Assembly: GCA_024195585.1 (NCBI GenBank) | Contig: SWBL01000074.1 | Span: 62,001-126,000 of the forward strand | Length of the DNA stretch: 64,000 nt | DNA from: Aureobasidium sp. EXF-3400 | Lineage: Eukaryota > Ascomycota > Dothideomycetes > Dothideales > Saccotheciaceae | Direction of reading: 5' to 3' | Part shown: piece after piece, positions 54,350 through 64,000 of the stretch | Layout: each line of letters starts with the position of its first letter | Position numbering within the stretch: position 1 is the first letter of the stretch | Translations under genes and position numbers: made by a program | Notes under the pieces: generated by a model | Seen by the model: only the letters and a program-made list of their open reading frames with translations | Databases searched by the model: none | What the model was told of the DNA's origin: nothing

Positions 54350-55933
54350 CTAACCCTTTGCCACATCGAGATCCCTTCTCCAAACCTTCAAAGGCAACGG
54401 GCCTGCCATCAGGTTCGTGGTCTCCCATCTGTCCTGTTCCCACCCGGGAGAAGACAAAGCAAAGCCATACCTGTGAACGACACTGGCAAGGAGCACGGTC
54501 TGTTCGAGATAACTAATGTTACGGCCAATGCAACCCCGAGAGCCAGTACTAAAACTGATAAAATACGGCTGCAAGTTCTTGCCCTGTTCTCCCAACCATC
54601 GGTCCGGATTGAATCTCTCCGGCTCGGGGAAAATGATCGGGTCACGATGTGCGACGTAAGCTGAGATAGATACTGTTGTGTTGCCTTCGATCCACTCGTC
54701 AAGAATTTTCGAGCCCTCAGGAGGTGTGCGCCTGGGCAGACCAAAGGTTGTCGATGGCGTGATACGCAGTGACTCGTCTAGACAGGCGCGAAGGTAAGGA
54801 AGGTGCTTGACCTTATCGTACGGAGCGACGACCTCTTCGGGTTCGAGGACAGCCTCCACTTCTCCACGAAGGCGCGAAAGGCATTCTGGGTTCTTCAACA
54901 ACCAGACCATAACGTTGTTCATGGCAAGGGCGGTGGTGTCGGAACCCGCGTTAAGCATGATGCTGACTTCTGCGACCACTTCACCCCATTCAAGGTTGTT
55001 CGGATTGCCGTTCTTGTCCTCCATCAGGGCCTGGAAGAAATCATCAAGCTTCTCACCAGCACGATAGCGTGCCAGGCGTTTCGTAGCCCTGTGGTAGACC
55101 AGATCGTTCCAACCTTCGTTGAGCTTCCACATCTTACGAAAGCTTGGGAAAATCTTCGAAACGTACTTGCTGTTGAAGTCATACCATTCGGTAGCCCAAG
55201 CGATGAGCGATTGTGCTTTGGCGGTAGCGTGAAGACTTGCACGGTACGAGTCCACTTCGTAGATTGTACCGTCCACCTTCTCGCCTACGACTTTGTCGCT
55301 GCCAGCATCTAGGAAGCCCAACCGTTCTGACAGACCGATGTCGGCGATTGCATCCAGAGTGAAGAAGTTGCTATATGCTCGGTAGTCGAATGTAACGTCC
55401 TGTGGGTCTGGAAGGACATGGCCTTCAGGAAGAGGTGTAGTACAATATGCATCGCAGGCTTTGATGAATCGTTGTGTTTTATCGGCAACTTTGTATTCCC
55501 ACCCTTCCAGGTTCTTCAAAGCATATGCGCTAGACATCATCTTTCTCTTTCGAGCATGCTCGCCCTTATCGACGACATCCGCAAGATGGAAATGCGAGCC
55601 GGAAAGCGCCTTGTAGAAAACATCCTTGGTGCATCTCGAGTTGTGCCCGTATATGTCCTTGATAGCATTCACACTTCCATAAGAGAGCGAATTGGGACCG
55701 ATTCGAATGACTGGATGTGTCTTGTGCATCTCATAGAGTTTCTTCGACCGGATACCAGTGTAGGCTTCCCACATGAAGCCAAGATTTGTGATCCCAGCCA
55801 GAGGATTGATACCAGGGTATTTACGAAGTCCTTTTGGATCACTGAAATAATCCCATAGTGGCCTGACGATGAAATAGGATAAGAGCAGGATGAAAGAGAA
55901 GGTCGACAGCAGTGTGGTATACATGACGAGCAA
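54350..55933 (-). CDS. Cytochrome P450 monooxygenase, divergent from its own reductase
   Basis: Single exon, 527 aa, with an N-terminal membrane anchor (TLLSTFSFILLLSYFIV). P450 landmarks: I-helix LNAGSDTTALAMN, ExxR in LDESLRITPS, PERF-type FPEPERFNPDRW, and heme loop FSTGSRGCIGRNIS. Proteins of this kind are often auto-annotated as benzoate 4-monooxygenase-like, but the heme loop differs from what I remember of CYP53, so I leave the substrate open. Pairing with a divergent NADPH-P450 reductase (56662) and a nearby FAD monooxygenase and exporter suggests oxidation of an aromatic or toxic compound. Confidence 0.9.
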   Translation of the reverse strand: MLVMYTTLLSTFSFILLLSYFIVRPLWDYFSDPKGLRKYPGINPLAGITNLGFMWEAYTGIRSKKLYEMHKTHPVIRIGPNSLSYGSVNAIKDIYGHNSRCTKDVFYKALSGSHFHLADVVDKGEHARKRKMMSSAYALKNLEGWEYKVADKTQRFIKACDAYCTTPLPEGHVLPDPQDVTFDYRAYSNFFTLDAIADIGLSERLGFLDAGSDKVVGEKVDGTIYEVDSYRASLHATAKAQSLIAWATEWYDFNSKYVSKIFPSFRKMWKLNEGWNDLVYHRATKRLARYRAGEKLDDFFQALMEDKNGNPNNLEWGEVVAEVSIMLNAGSDTTALAMNNVMVWLLKNPECLSRLRGEVEAVLEPEEVVAPYDKVKHLPYLRACLDESLRITPSTTFGLPRRTPPEGSKILDEWIEGNTTVSISAYVAHRDPIIFPEPERFNPDRWLGEQGKNLQPYFISFSTGSRGCIGRNISYLEQTVLLASVVHRYGFALSSPGWEQDRWETTNLMAGPLPLKVWRRDLDVAKG

Positions 55934-56661
55934 AACTTAGAAAAATTGGTGAGGGAAAATGAATTTTGACTAAGTCTGATGAATGTTGGCTGGGTCCAGA
56001 CATTGTAGAAGAAGTCGTCTTAAGGATATGAGCATTACAGCCCGCTTATTCAGCCCCCGGGAGCAATTGGGAGGAGAGGACTTGTCCATCTTCAAAGAGT
56101 AACTGCCTATGTAGGTTCCGAATCTTGGATTTTGGATAGACCAAAGCTCCACTCGCGGGATCTCTTGCTATGTTGTCAGCCGGATCGCCGGGAGGCATTG
56201 TTCGCCGGGAAAGCTTACCCTAACATGACTTGAAGGGTGGAAGTGCGGAGAAAATCATTGCTTACCCCGCCACTGTCTCCATATGCCGGGTGGGATGGGG
56301 ATTCGTTTAGGTTCGAAAGTTAAAGCCGTGCGGGCCGCTTCACCAAAAGTAATGAGAAATGTATCCTGAACCCGCCGCTTGATCCCCCTTGCACGACTCC
56401 TCGTTTTCCCTGCATTTCACGGGGCATGAGGAGCTCGAATACAGTACAGAAGTCTGAACGGCGAAACTACACGTGTAGTGTCAATACACTCGGCGATCGG
56501 ACCTTGCTTCCCTTGCGGAAAACCAGACTGAAATAGGCCTTGATCCGACGAACAATCACTTCGGGCTTATCAGGTGGTCTCTACTCAATTCCTGAAGACT
56601 GTGTCCTTAATAAACCAACGAAGTAGCGCCTCGTATCTTCCTTCTCCAAGTCAACTTCACC
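55934..56661. promoter_or_regulatory. Shared promoter of the divergent P450 and P450-reductase genes
   Basis: 728 bases between the two start codons; contains GC-rich stretches such as CCGCCGCTTGATCC, but no gene or known element was recognised. Confidence 0.45.
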
Positions 56662-58796
56662 ATGGCAACTTCGCTGGTTCCGTCTCTCTTCATGCTGAAT
56701 AAGCCTACTGGCTACGCCGATTATGCTGCCATCACAGCCTTCAGCTTTGCCTTAGGCACATATCTTCTCAAAGGGAAGGCCTGGGATAGACCCGACCCCT
56801 ACCATCATGTTTGGTTTGAGAAGCCTCAGATTGCAGATGCTGCAGTCAGCGATAGAGTCAAAGAGACTCGCGATATTTCACAGAAGCTTGAAGAAACAGT
56901 GAGATAATGCTGACAATTTGGAGTGACGTCCAACCTCAACTGACTTGACCGCAGAATAGTAAAATGGTAATCTTCTGGGGCTCTCAATCTGGAACAGCAG
57001 AGGGGTTCGCCAACCGCCTGGGGCGAGAATGTCACTCGCGCTTCCGGCTAGAATCCTTGGTAGCAGACCTGTCCGACTACGACATGGAGACTCTCAAGCA
57101 CATCAAGAAAGAAACATTGGTAGTCTTCATTGCGTCAACCTTTGGCGAGGGTGACCCTAGTGATAATACTGCTGGGCTCTGGCACTATATTCGCTCTGCT
57201 AAAGAATCCCTCGATAACCTGCGCTACTTCGCCTTTGGCCTCGGCAACAGCAATTATAAATACTACAACAAGGTCATTGATGTGATCGCGGAGTCACTTG
57301 ATGCCCAAGGTGCGCAGCGACTCATGCCAATTGGAAAAGCAAATGATGCCAAAGGTACAACTGAGGAAGACTTCATCGCATGGAAGGAAGAGTTCTTTGA
57401 CTATCTCAGGCGGATTCTCGGCCATCAAGAGTACGATGTGGTGTACGAACCATCACTGTCAGTCGAACAGGACACGTCACTCGAGCCTATCGACCTTCAT
57501 CAAGGAGAGCCTGTGGTAGATACCAGAACTTTGGCCGGATCATCAGCCGTCAAACCTTTGCCTGTCAGAGATATGCGAGAGTTGTTCGACACTTCAGCTG
57601 ATCGTAATTGCTTGCATGCCGAATTGGACCTTTCTGGATTTCCCGAGATCAACTACAAGACTGGAGACCACCTCAGTATTTGGCCAAGCAACCCCAATCT
57701 TGAAGTCGAACGAATGCTCAAGCAGCTTGGCCGTCTCCATGAAGCCGATGTGCCCATCTTGGTCAAAGGTCTGAATGGAGCAAAGGTCAAAATCCCTACA
57801 CCAACAACACTATCGGCACTCCTGCGCTACTACTTGGAGATATGTTCACCTGTCTCTCGTGAGGTAGTTGCCCAACTTGCCCAATTTGCACCCACAGAAT
57901 CTTCTCGCCTGTTCTTGGAGGATATATCGCGAGATCGTTCAAGATATTCAGCTTTCCTCGCAGTGACACATATGACTGTCGGCAGGCTACTAGAGATCTC
58001 CACTGGCTCTGAGCCTACTCCTTGGTCATCTCTACCCTTGTCTTTCCTACTGGACGCCTTTCCGGTGATGAGACCAAGATATTACTCAATTTCGTCTTCC
58101 TCCATAGTGTCTCCACGCGCACCTAGCATTACCGCAGTCGTCTCACAAACCGCCCTTCAAGATGCGATGGGAGGTGAGATTACGATCCCTGGCCTGGCGA
58201 CGAACTATTTATTGGCCCATCATGTCGAAGATAGGAGTACATACGCTCTCCAGGGCCCGGGTTCCGCTCTCGAAGGCCGCAAAGTGTACGCGCAAATCCG
58301 AAAGTCCAAGTTCAAGCTTCCGGCTCTTGCAAGCCAACCTATCATCATGATCGCGGCGGGAACCGGTATCGCACCGTTCAGAGGCTTCATACAAGAACGC
58401 GCTCGCATGAAGCAAGTAGGCAAGACTTGTGGAAAGATGCTTCTCTATTTCGGATGCCGAAGTCCCAATGAAGACTACATCTACAGTGAAGAGCTGGCAC
58501 AACTGCAAGCAGTACTGAAAGACGAGCTCCGCATCATAACGGCTTTCTCTCGCTACGAGGGCAAGAAAATATATGTACAAGAACGCATCCTTGAGGACAG
58601 AGAGAGAATATTCGGGATGCTGACGGAAGCGAATGCGAACCTTTATATCTGTGGCTCGGCGTCAATGGCAAGAGAAGTGAACGGCACTGTCAGCAGTATC
58701 ATCAAAGAGGAAAACAGGTGGACAGATGGAGAGATAGAGGCGTGGAGCGAAACAAAGAAGAAGACAAGGAAGTTCCAGGAGGATGTTTGGGGATGA
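56662..58796 (+). CDS. NADPH-cytochrome P450 reductase
   Basis: Two exons with intron 56899-56954; 692 aa spliced. An N-terminal helix (AAITAFSFALGTYLLKG) anchors it in the ER. FMN domain: FWGSQSGTAEGFANRLG, STFGEGDPSDNT, FGLGNSNYKYYN. FAD domain: RYYSISSSS. NADPH domain: AAGTGIAPFRGFIQER, YFGCRSPNEDYIY, YICGSASMAREV, with the usual terminal Trp (DVWG). It passes electrons from NADPH to P450s. Most ascomycetes have a housekeeping copy elsewhere; a copy head-to-head with a P450 suggests a dedicated partner. Confidence 0.93.
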
Positions 58797-58821
58797 AAGG
58801 CTGAATTCGGAAAAATCATCA

Positions 58822-60200
58822 CTATTCCTTCTTGATATTGAAATCATAGTGCCTGAACTTCTGCACTTTCGCTGGTGGCCCTTTGAACCGGCTAAGCAGA
58901 TTAATGATCCCAGACCAATAGATTGCAGCGCAGAAGATCCTGAGCAAACAAGCTCCCCAAGCGGTTTGCGGATGCAGGAGATGCGGCATACCAGGGGCAA
59001 GTTTCTGAGCTTTTGTCACGAGCGGTCGCATGTTCTGTTCGTATTGCTCGAATGCAAGATCGTGACGACTTGGATGACTGATCAGAGAGCCAGCAAGGTG
59101 GTAGGCACCGGCCAAAGCAAGTGTGGTCCCCATGCCTGAGAATGGAGAGGCGCAATATCTGTGTTCATGTCAGTGAGAGCGATGGAAAAGAAAGCAAAAA
59201 CGTACCCTGCATCACCTAAAAGCACAACTCTCTCCTGGCTCCATTTTTCCAGCTTTACTTGCGCTGTAACATCGAAGTAGAAGTCATGTGCAGCCTCCAC
59301 AGCATCCTTCAACCTGTGTTCTTGCCAGGAGATACCACTCAACTTTCTCAACACCAGTTTTTTCTGCATCGCGACATTCCTCTCGAAACCTGATATCTCC
59401 CTGGCAATTGCCATAGTCTTGTTGGCTATGAGAACAAGCACAGTGCTCTTCTCCTTGGTACCCGAGGGACGAAGCATCACGCTCACACCCCCTGGAGCAT
59501 GAAACCAGGATCTCCACTCTCCATCTCCTGCTTGTTTCTTGGTGCTGAAGAAAGCGCCGTACATGTGCAAGGGTTTCAAGCATTCGTCTTGCGCTTGTCT
59601 CCAGGTCAGCTTCCGAGTCTTGCTGTGCAGACCATCCGCACCGACGACCAAGTCGAACGTTCTGTCGCCTGCTTTGCTGAGTCGTACATACACTTTTCCG
59701 CCGTCCTGACTCAGATGCTCGACGCTGTCGTTAAAGATGAACTCGATACCCCGCCCACCCCTTGCTTCGACATCTTTGCTCACCCTTTTCGCTTTTTCTA
59801 AAAGGATCTGCGCAAGTCTGCCGCGTAGTATCTCAACATCTGAAGTTCCAGTCTCGACCCTTCCAGTTTTGTCGGCAGCGTATTGCGCCCAGATCCTGTT
59901 GCCCGCATCGACAATCTTCACACCTTCTTCACCAGTAGTAGCTTTCTTGATCTCATCTGTGAGGCCGAGTATGCTGATGACATGCTTGCCGATGCCACGA
60001 ATGTCGATGTTCTGACCACAGCCGAGGGCGGCGGTATTGCGTTCGAGGATTGTCATCTGAGGAAGGCTGGCGACGGGCTGAGCGGAGGAAAGTAAGAGAG
60101 TTGCAAGAACTGGTCCAGCAATCCCACAGCCAACGATGAGAATGTTTTGGCGTCTTGATGAGTCCGTCGAGGTATCGTGGATGGTGGATGCAGTCGACAT
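58822..60200 (-). CDS. FAD-dependent aromatic monooxygenase (salicylate/para-hydroxybenzoate hydroxylase family)
   Basis: Two exons with intron 59159-59205 (47 nt); 443 aa spliced. The FAD motif is ILIVGCGIAGPVLATLL, the middle motif DLVVGADGLHSKTRKLT, and the third motif RVVLLGDAGYCASPFSGMGT completes only after splicing. A C-terminal helix (FCAAIYWSGIINLL) could lie against a membrane. Group A flavin monooxygenases use NAD(P)H and O2 to hydroxylate aromatic or polyketide rings. It is convergent with the P450 reductase, with 25 bases between stop codons. The substrate is not evident. Confidence 0.88.
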
Positions 60201-61226
60201 ATCAGAATATTTCTACGTGTTTGAGTACGGGTGGCTTTGGGCTAATTGATCAAGTGGTGATGAAAGGAAAAAACTGTTGTCGGATACTCGTTTTGCAGAG
60301 GAGGAAATTGCCTCGCTTTATGAACAGTGAAGTGGGTGTTGTTGATTGTCATCTCGGGACCGAAGGTATGAAGCTCGGGACCGAGAGGGGTCGTCGGGTC
60401 CCAGGCACCAGCTTGCGAAATCCTTCGGTGATGTCTTCATTAATCTCTACACTGTCGTACAAGCGGTCGGTGTTGCGTGTCTATCGTCGTTTGCTCCGTA
60501 GGGGCAAATAGCGATACGTCGTTCTCGCATGATTTGTGTGCTTATGTGGACCTAAAAGCGTTCTGGAAGGTCGCTTCGCAAGGTAAGGTCTGACACGCCG
60601 CAGCTCTACACAACTATTTTGTACCAGACCGAGTCGTTCACAAAATGAGCGCAAATATCGCGCGGGTTTCTCGTGAAACGCATTACCTTCCGAAGCATGG
60701 TTGACTGATCGTAGTAACATGTATCATATCAATTGAGTTCGAAAGAGTTGTCGCTGGCCGGAGAGAATCAGGATTGCGCCCCATTAGCTCGGAGACACCT
60801 CATTCGGCAGATAATTATTCTTGGAACCAACACCTTCATGTCTATATATATCCAACTGCAGTTTGGTCTAGGCTGAACATTTTGGACATCATTCCCAAGG
60901 ACAAATATCAGTCTTGACTCCATTGCCGTCGTTGTACTGGACTCAATGCCTTGTTGCAGGATTCGTGTTCACCTCAAAGCGACTGGGCCCGAAGCGTTCA
61001 TCTCTCAGTCGTTGCGGAACCGGTTTCTAGAACCTTGTCGTTACTTCCATGTGTATCGGGAAACTTGTCAATGAAATGCTGATCTCAGGATCGTTTCTGG
61101 AGGCAACCTGGCTCTGGTCTCGGGAGACCTGAGGCCATCAATCAAGGGAAAGAGCGTGATTGTTAATGAAAGTGGAGAAAGAAGCACTGCTGTGGTAATG
61201 TGCTAGTCTCGGCAATTCAACCCCTT
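60201..61226. other. Intergenic region without recognised features
   Basis: About 1.0 kb between the FAD monooxygenase start and the 3' end of the MFS exporter gene; only short frames. Confidence 0.5.
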
Positions 61227-62921
61227 TCAACCATTGATGAACTCTGACTTCTCTCTCAGCGTTTTGCCATAGCGGTAGATCAGCCATGGTACCGGCAGAC
61301 ATACGACTCCTAGACAGCCTAGAAAGGTCAACGACCAATGCACTCCGATACCTTGGTACATCGGTCTAGCCGCCACGACCATACCAGCAGCCACAAGGTA
61401 TCTCGCCATAGTAACACTGCCCAAAGCGCTTGAGCTCCACGTTCCGTAGATATTGATGATGTAACTATAGCTACTGACAAAGATGGCCGTCAAGGAGTAG
61501 CCGAACAAAATCGTAGATGCGTAAGCTGACCAGTAGGAGATGGATTTGTAGCTCGTCCAGGCGAGCCAAAAGATGGAGATGGCAAAGAAAGGCGACGCTA
61601 CCATGGCGGGGAGAAGCAGAGTCTCTGGTGTGTCTTCTTGGGTCTTACGCGTCCTACGGTGAATCATGTGTATCAGCGGCATGAGAGATACAGAGATCAA
61701 AGCCCCGAGGCATATGCCCAAGAAGGCAAGAGCAGTGTCGCCGTCAGACAGACCCCAAGTATCTGTAAAGATGAACTCAAATCCGTTGAGAAAAGTGAAA
61801 ATGACCACGTAAATGACCACCAAGTAAAACCCTAGAGAGATGATAATGGGCTCTGTGGTGAAAAACTTGACAGGTCGTGATAGATTGTGTCTCAGCCTTT
61901 GACCGAGCGATTCCTTTCCTTCTAGCTCACAAGTGTACTTGTCCGAACCTGATACTACCCTCATATGGTGAGTCCTCCACTGCACAAGCATGGGAGAAAA
62001 GGTTTCGGGTAGGAGAAAGAGGGCCAACAGATAGATGACGCCACTCAGAATGAGTCCAATCCAGTATACCCATCGCCAGGAGATGTGTCCAGTGATCCAG
62101 CCGCCAGCCACAGGCGAGAGGATGGGAGAGAGCAGTGGACTGAGAGCAAAAACCGGCCATAGCATATTCCTCTCGTCGTTGTCCCACATATCAGCCAGAC
62201 TCCCGCCATATATCGAAAGCGTGGAACTGGCGCAGATACCAGCAAGGAAGCGAAAAACGAGTTGAGCGGCAAAATTGGGCGACAAAGCATCTCCAAGTGT
62301 GAAGCACAGATACAGAAAGGACGGAACGAGATAAACAGGATTGCGACCAAGCTCTTCTGAAAGCGGGCCAACGATCAAACTTCCAGCTGAGATACCAAGG
62401 ATGAACAAAGCGGTGGCCAAAGTCTCTGCTGTCTGACTGACGTGAAACTCTCTGCTGGATGGCTTTGTGACGTTCGAGTCACACGCAGAGACCCAACCTT
62501 GAGAGAAAACCATGAGGAAGAGAAGCGATGTTGTCCATAGTCGTTTCGAACGAGACCAATTATGTGGATCAGCCTGATCTTTGCCATCGTCCTCGCACTC
62601 TACGGTGATCTTATCGTTGCCGTTGTCAAGACCTGACTTCTCAGGACCAGCGTCACTGACTGGCGACGGTAGGGGCCTTTGCTGTTCGAGATCCAGGAGA
62701 TAAGCTGAGGAGTGTTCTCTGCCAGTTAACTCCAGTCGTGAACTACTGTCTTGCAGTCCATCATGCGCTAATGAAGGCAGCGGCTTCTCGAGAGGACCAC
62801 CTCGTGCGTGTACCCGGGTCGCATATTCCTTTTGTTGCCTGTACTGTAGGAGTGTCTGCATCGTACCAGTGATATTGGTTGGTGGGTAGGAAGTCGATGA
62901 ACTACAAGTGTGATCCCGCAC
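61227..62921 (-). CDS. MFS drug:H+ antiporter, DHA1 (12 TM) family
   Basis: Single exon, 564 aa, with a hydrophilic N-terminus of about 140 residues. Family motifs: DPHNWSRSKRLW before the first helix, GPLSEELGRNPVYLV (motif A), LSPLLSPILSPVAGGW (antiporter motif C region), and LPETFSPMLVQW. DHA1 carriers export fungicides, polyamines or metabolites. An alternative start MQTLLQYRQQ lies at 62861. Placement next to two oxygenases and a P450 reductase suggests export of the parent compound or products. Confidence 0.9.
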   Translation of the reverse strand: MRDHTCSSSTSYPPTNITGTMQTLLQYRQQKEYATRVHARGGPLEKPLPSLAHDGLQDSSSRLELTGREHSSAYLLDLEQQRPLPSPVSDAGPEKSGLDNGNDKITVECEDDGKDQADPHNWSRSKRLWTTSLLFLMVFSQGWVSACDSNVTKPSSREFHVSQTAETLATALFILGISAGSLIVGPLSEELGRNPVYLVPSFLYLCFTLGDALSPNFAAQLVFRFLAGICASSTLSIYGGSLADMWDNDERNMLWPVFALSPLLSPILSPVAGGWITGHISWRWVYWIGLILSGVIYLLALFLLPETFSPMLVQWRTHHMRVVSGSDKYTCELEGKESLGQRLRHNLSRPVKFFTTEPIIISLGFYLVVIYVVIFTFLNGFEFIFTDTWGLSDGDTALAFLGICLGALISVSLMPLIHMIHRRTRKTQEDTPETLLLPAMVASPFFAISIFWLAWTSYKSISYWSAYASTILFGYSLTAIFVSSYSYIINIYGTWSSSALGSVTMARYLVAAGMVVAARPMYQGIGVHWSLTFLGCLGVVCLPVPWLIYRYGKTLREKSEFING

Positions 62922-64000
62922 AGGGGAAGGCCATGGTCATATGCTTGCGGGAGGTCAGAGCATGTATACGTTGCTCGGCCGGAGAAAGGGAGGAGAAAGA
63001 CTTGGAAAGCCCAGGCCAAAGATATTTGAGAGTCTTTTTGGTGTCGCGTTCGAGCTGGGCTAACGATCGTCAGGGTGCCAAGGTGACGTCGCTGAAGCTT
63101 GTTTCTTAACCACTGTCCAAATCAGGAAGGTAGCCACACGAGCAACGATCTGGGATCTAAACAAGCTTCTGCTATTCTGGGCATGCGTATGGCATCGCGT
63201 CCTTGCCCCTAGCACAGCACCTTGGTGTTAGCATCCGAATCTCACAATTTGAGTCCTTAGTATCGCAAATATTCAGATGGCCTTGGAGCTGGCCAGATGC
63301 TGCGTTACAGCGACGCTGAGACAGAAATGACCGAGGGTACGTCATGAGGCTACGCTTTCGCAACGGCGCGAATGTCACCAACACTCAAAAGCTGACCTTT
63401 CGGAATCGGCAACACCGCTGACATTCCAGTGGTAGATCTCAAATGACATCCCTCGTTGTTTTTCCATCGCTTGAGCCTCACTTGCCTTGGTCCCAAAACC
63501 TTGGTACCTTGCGGGTAGTCGTTTGTCGTATACAGGTAAAACTATATCTTGATCTCAGCGAGCATCCCATAGAAACGCGAGATAGACTTTCGGGGACCCT
63601 TGCTTACCATTGGAATACGTCCATTGCCATTGGCCACAAACGACTTCTTTTCTCCGACGTATGCTTTCGCGTTTGTTGCGGTATCACCGGGCAGCACATG
63701 CCACAGACAGATCCTCGGAGACATTCTCCTTACTATCGATACCTCTCCATCCTCATTGGTAGCACATCTCACTCAGTTCTTCTCTTCCCAGCGATATCCT
63801 TCGCTTTCGTTTGTGAAAATGGATGATGACCTTCGAGAGGTGATCTCTGACTTACCATCAATATTTCCCAGTCCCCATTGGTTGTGCATGTCATCTCCTC
63901 CCCGGTATGAGATCTCACGTTTCTCGTCCACGTGCATCGTCAGAAGTTGGCATGGTTATACATGCGAATCCATCAGTCGAATGCAAAAGCAGATCGTGAA
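62922..64000. other. Right-end region; weak minus-strand coding hints
   Basis: About 1.08 kb. The first part is the promoter of the exporter gene. On the minus strand 63772-63542 reads as a 76-codon frame (LPGDTATNAKAYVGEKK) with a GTAAGC donor-like signal after PM, and TGATGGTAAGTCAG near 63850 looks like an exon end. These could be exons of a small gene but resemble no family I know, so no gene is called. Confidence 0.3.

Noticed and set aside
62922..64000. Partial gene at the right edge
   Set aside because: Donor-like signals and one 76-codon minus-strand frame exist, but no family match and no consistent exon chain could be built.
1..64000. tRNA genes, rRNA, CRISPR arrays
   Set aside because: No B-box-like GGTTCGANTCC with a matching acceptor stem, no rRNA-like stretch and no spaced repeats of CRISPR type were seen by eye; a tRNAscan run would settle the tRNA question.

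Overview
The window looks like nuclear DNA of a filamentous ascomycete (Pezizomycotina). The evidence is gene style: most genes carry several short introns (about 47-65 nt, GT...AG, CTNAC-like branch sites), there are four Zn2Cys6 regulators, and genes sit in small divergent groups with MFS and P450 neighbours. I rebuilt exon models by hand; nearly all restore an uninterrupted frame whose length is a multiple of three. I cannot name the species.

Left block (1-13.8 kb): an edge-truncated homocitrate-synthase-like gene that has lost its catalytic residues, diverging from a PTR2 peptide transporter; a Zn2Cys6 regulator; about 2.9 kb without a recognisable gene; then two head-to-head paralogous ATP-grasp ligases.

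Central block (14.1-30.5 kb), the most interesting part: FAD amino-acid oxidase, Zn2Cys6 regulator, proline-dehydrogenase-family enzyme, pyrroline-5-carboxylate reductase, aspartate-type aminotransferase, DapA/HOGA-family aldolase, P5C dehydrogenase and an amino-acid permease. Together these cover every step of the animal mitochondrial trans-4-hydroxy-L-proline pathway (dehydrogenase, P5CDH, transaminase, 4-hydroxy-2-oxoglutarate aldolase giving pyruvate and glyoxylate), plus uptake and a likely regulator. The dehydrogenase has Cys in place of the Tyr that makes proline dehydrogenases prefer proline over hydroxyproline. Nine CGG-N8-CCG sites lie in the six promoter regions of the block. I read the block as a co-regulated hydroxyproline-use cluster. 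A decayed fragment of a third ATP-grasp gene lies just beyond its right end, in direct orientation with the intact copy on its left.

Right part (30.6-64 kb): a small four-TM protein; a siderophore-type MFS carrier; an AflR-like Zn2Cys6 regulator divergent from a Gfo/Idh/MocA dehydrogenase; an FMP52-like Rossmann protein; a sugar permease/alpha-glucosidase divergent pair whose shared promoter has exact 12-bp arrays of GCGA; a P450; a probable inositol group (ITR-like transporter, Zn2Cys6 regulator, inositol-2-dehydrogenase-like enzyme); and a detoxification or aromatic-oxidation group (P450 divergent from its own NADPH-P450 reductase, FAD monooxygenase, DHA1 exporter). The last kilobase has only weak coding signs. 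No rRNA, convincing tRNA, CRISPR array or intact transposon was seen.
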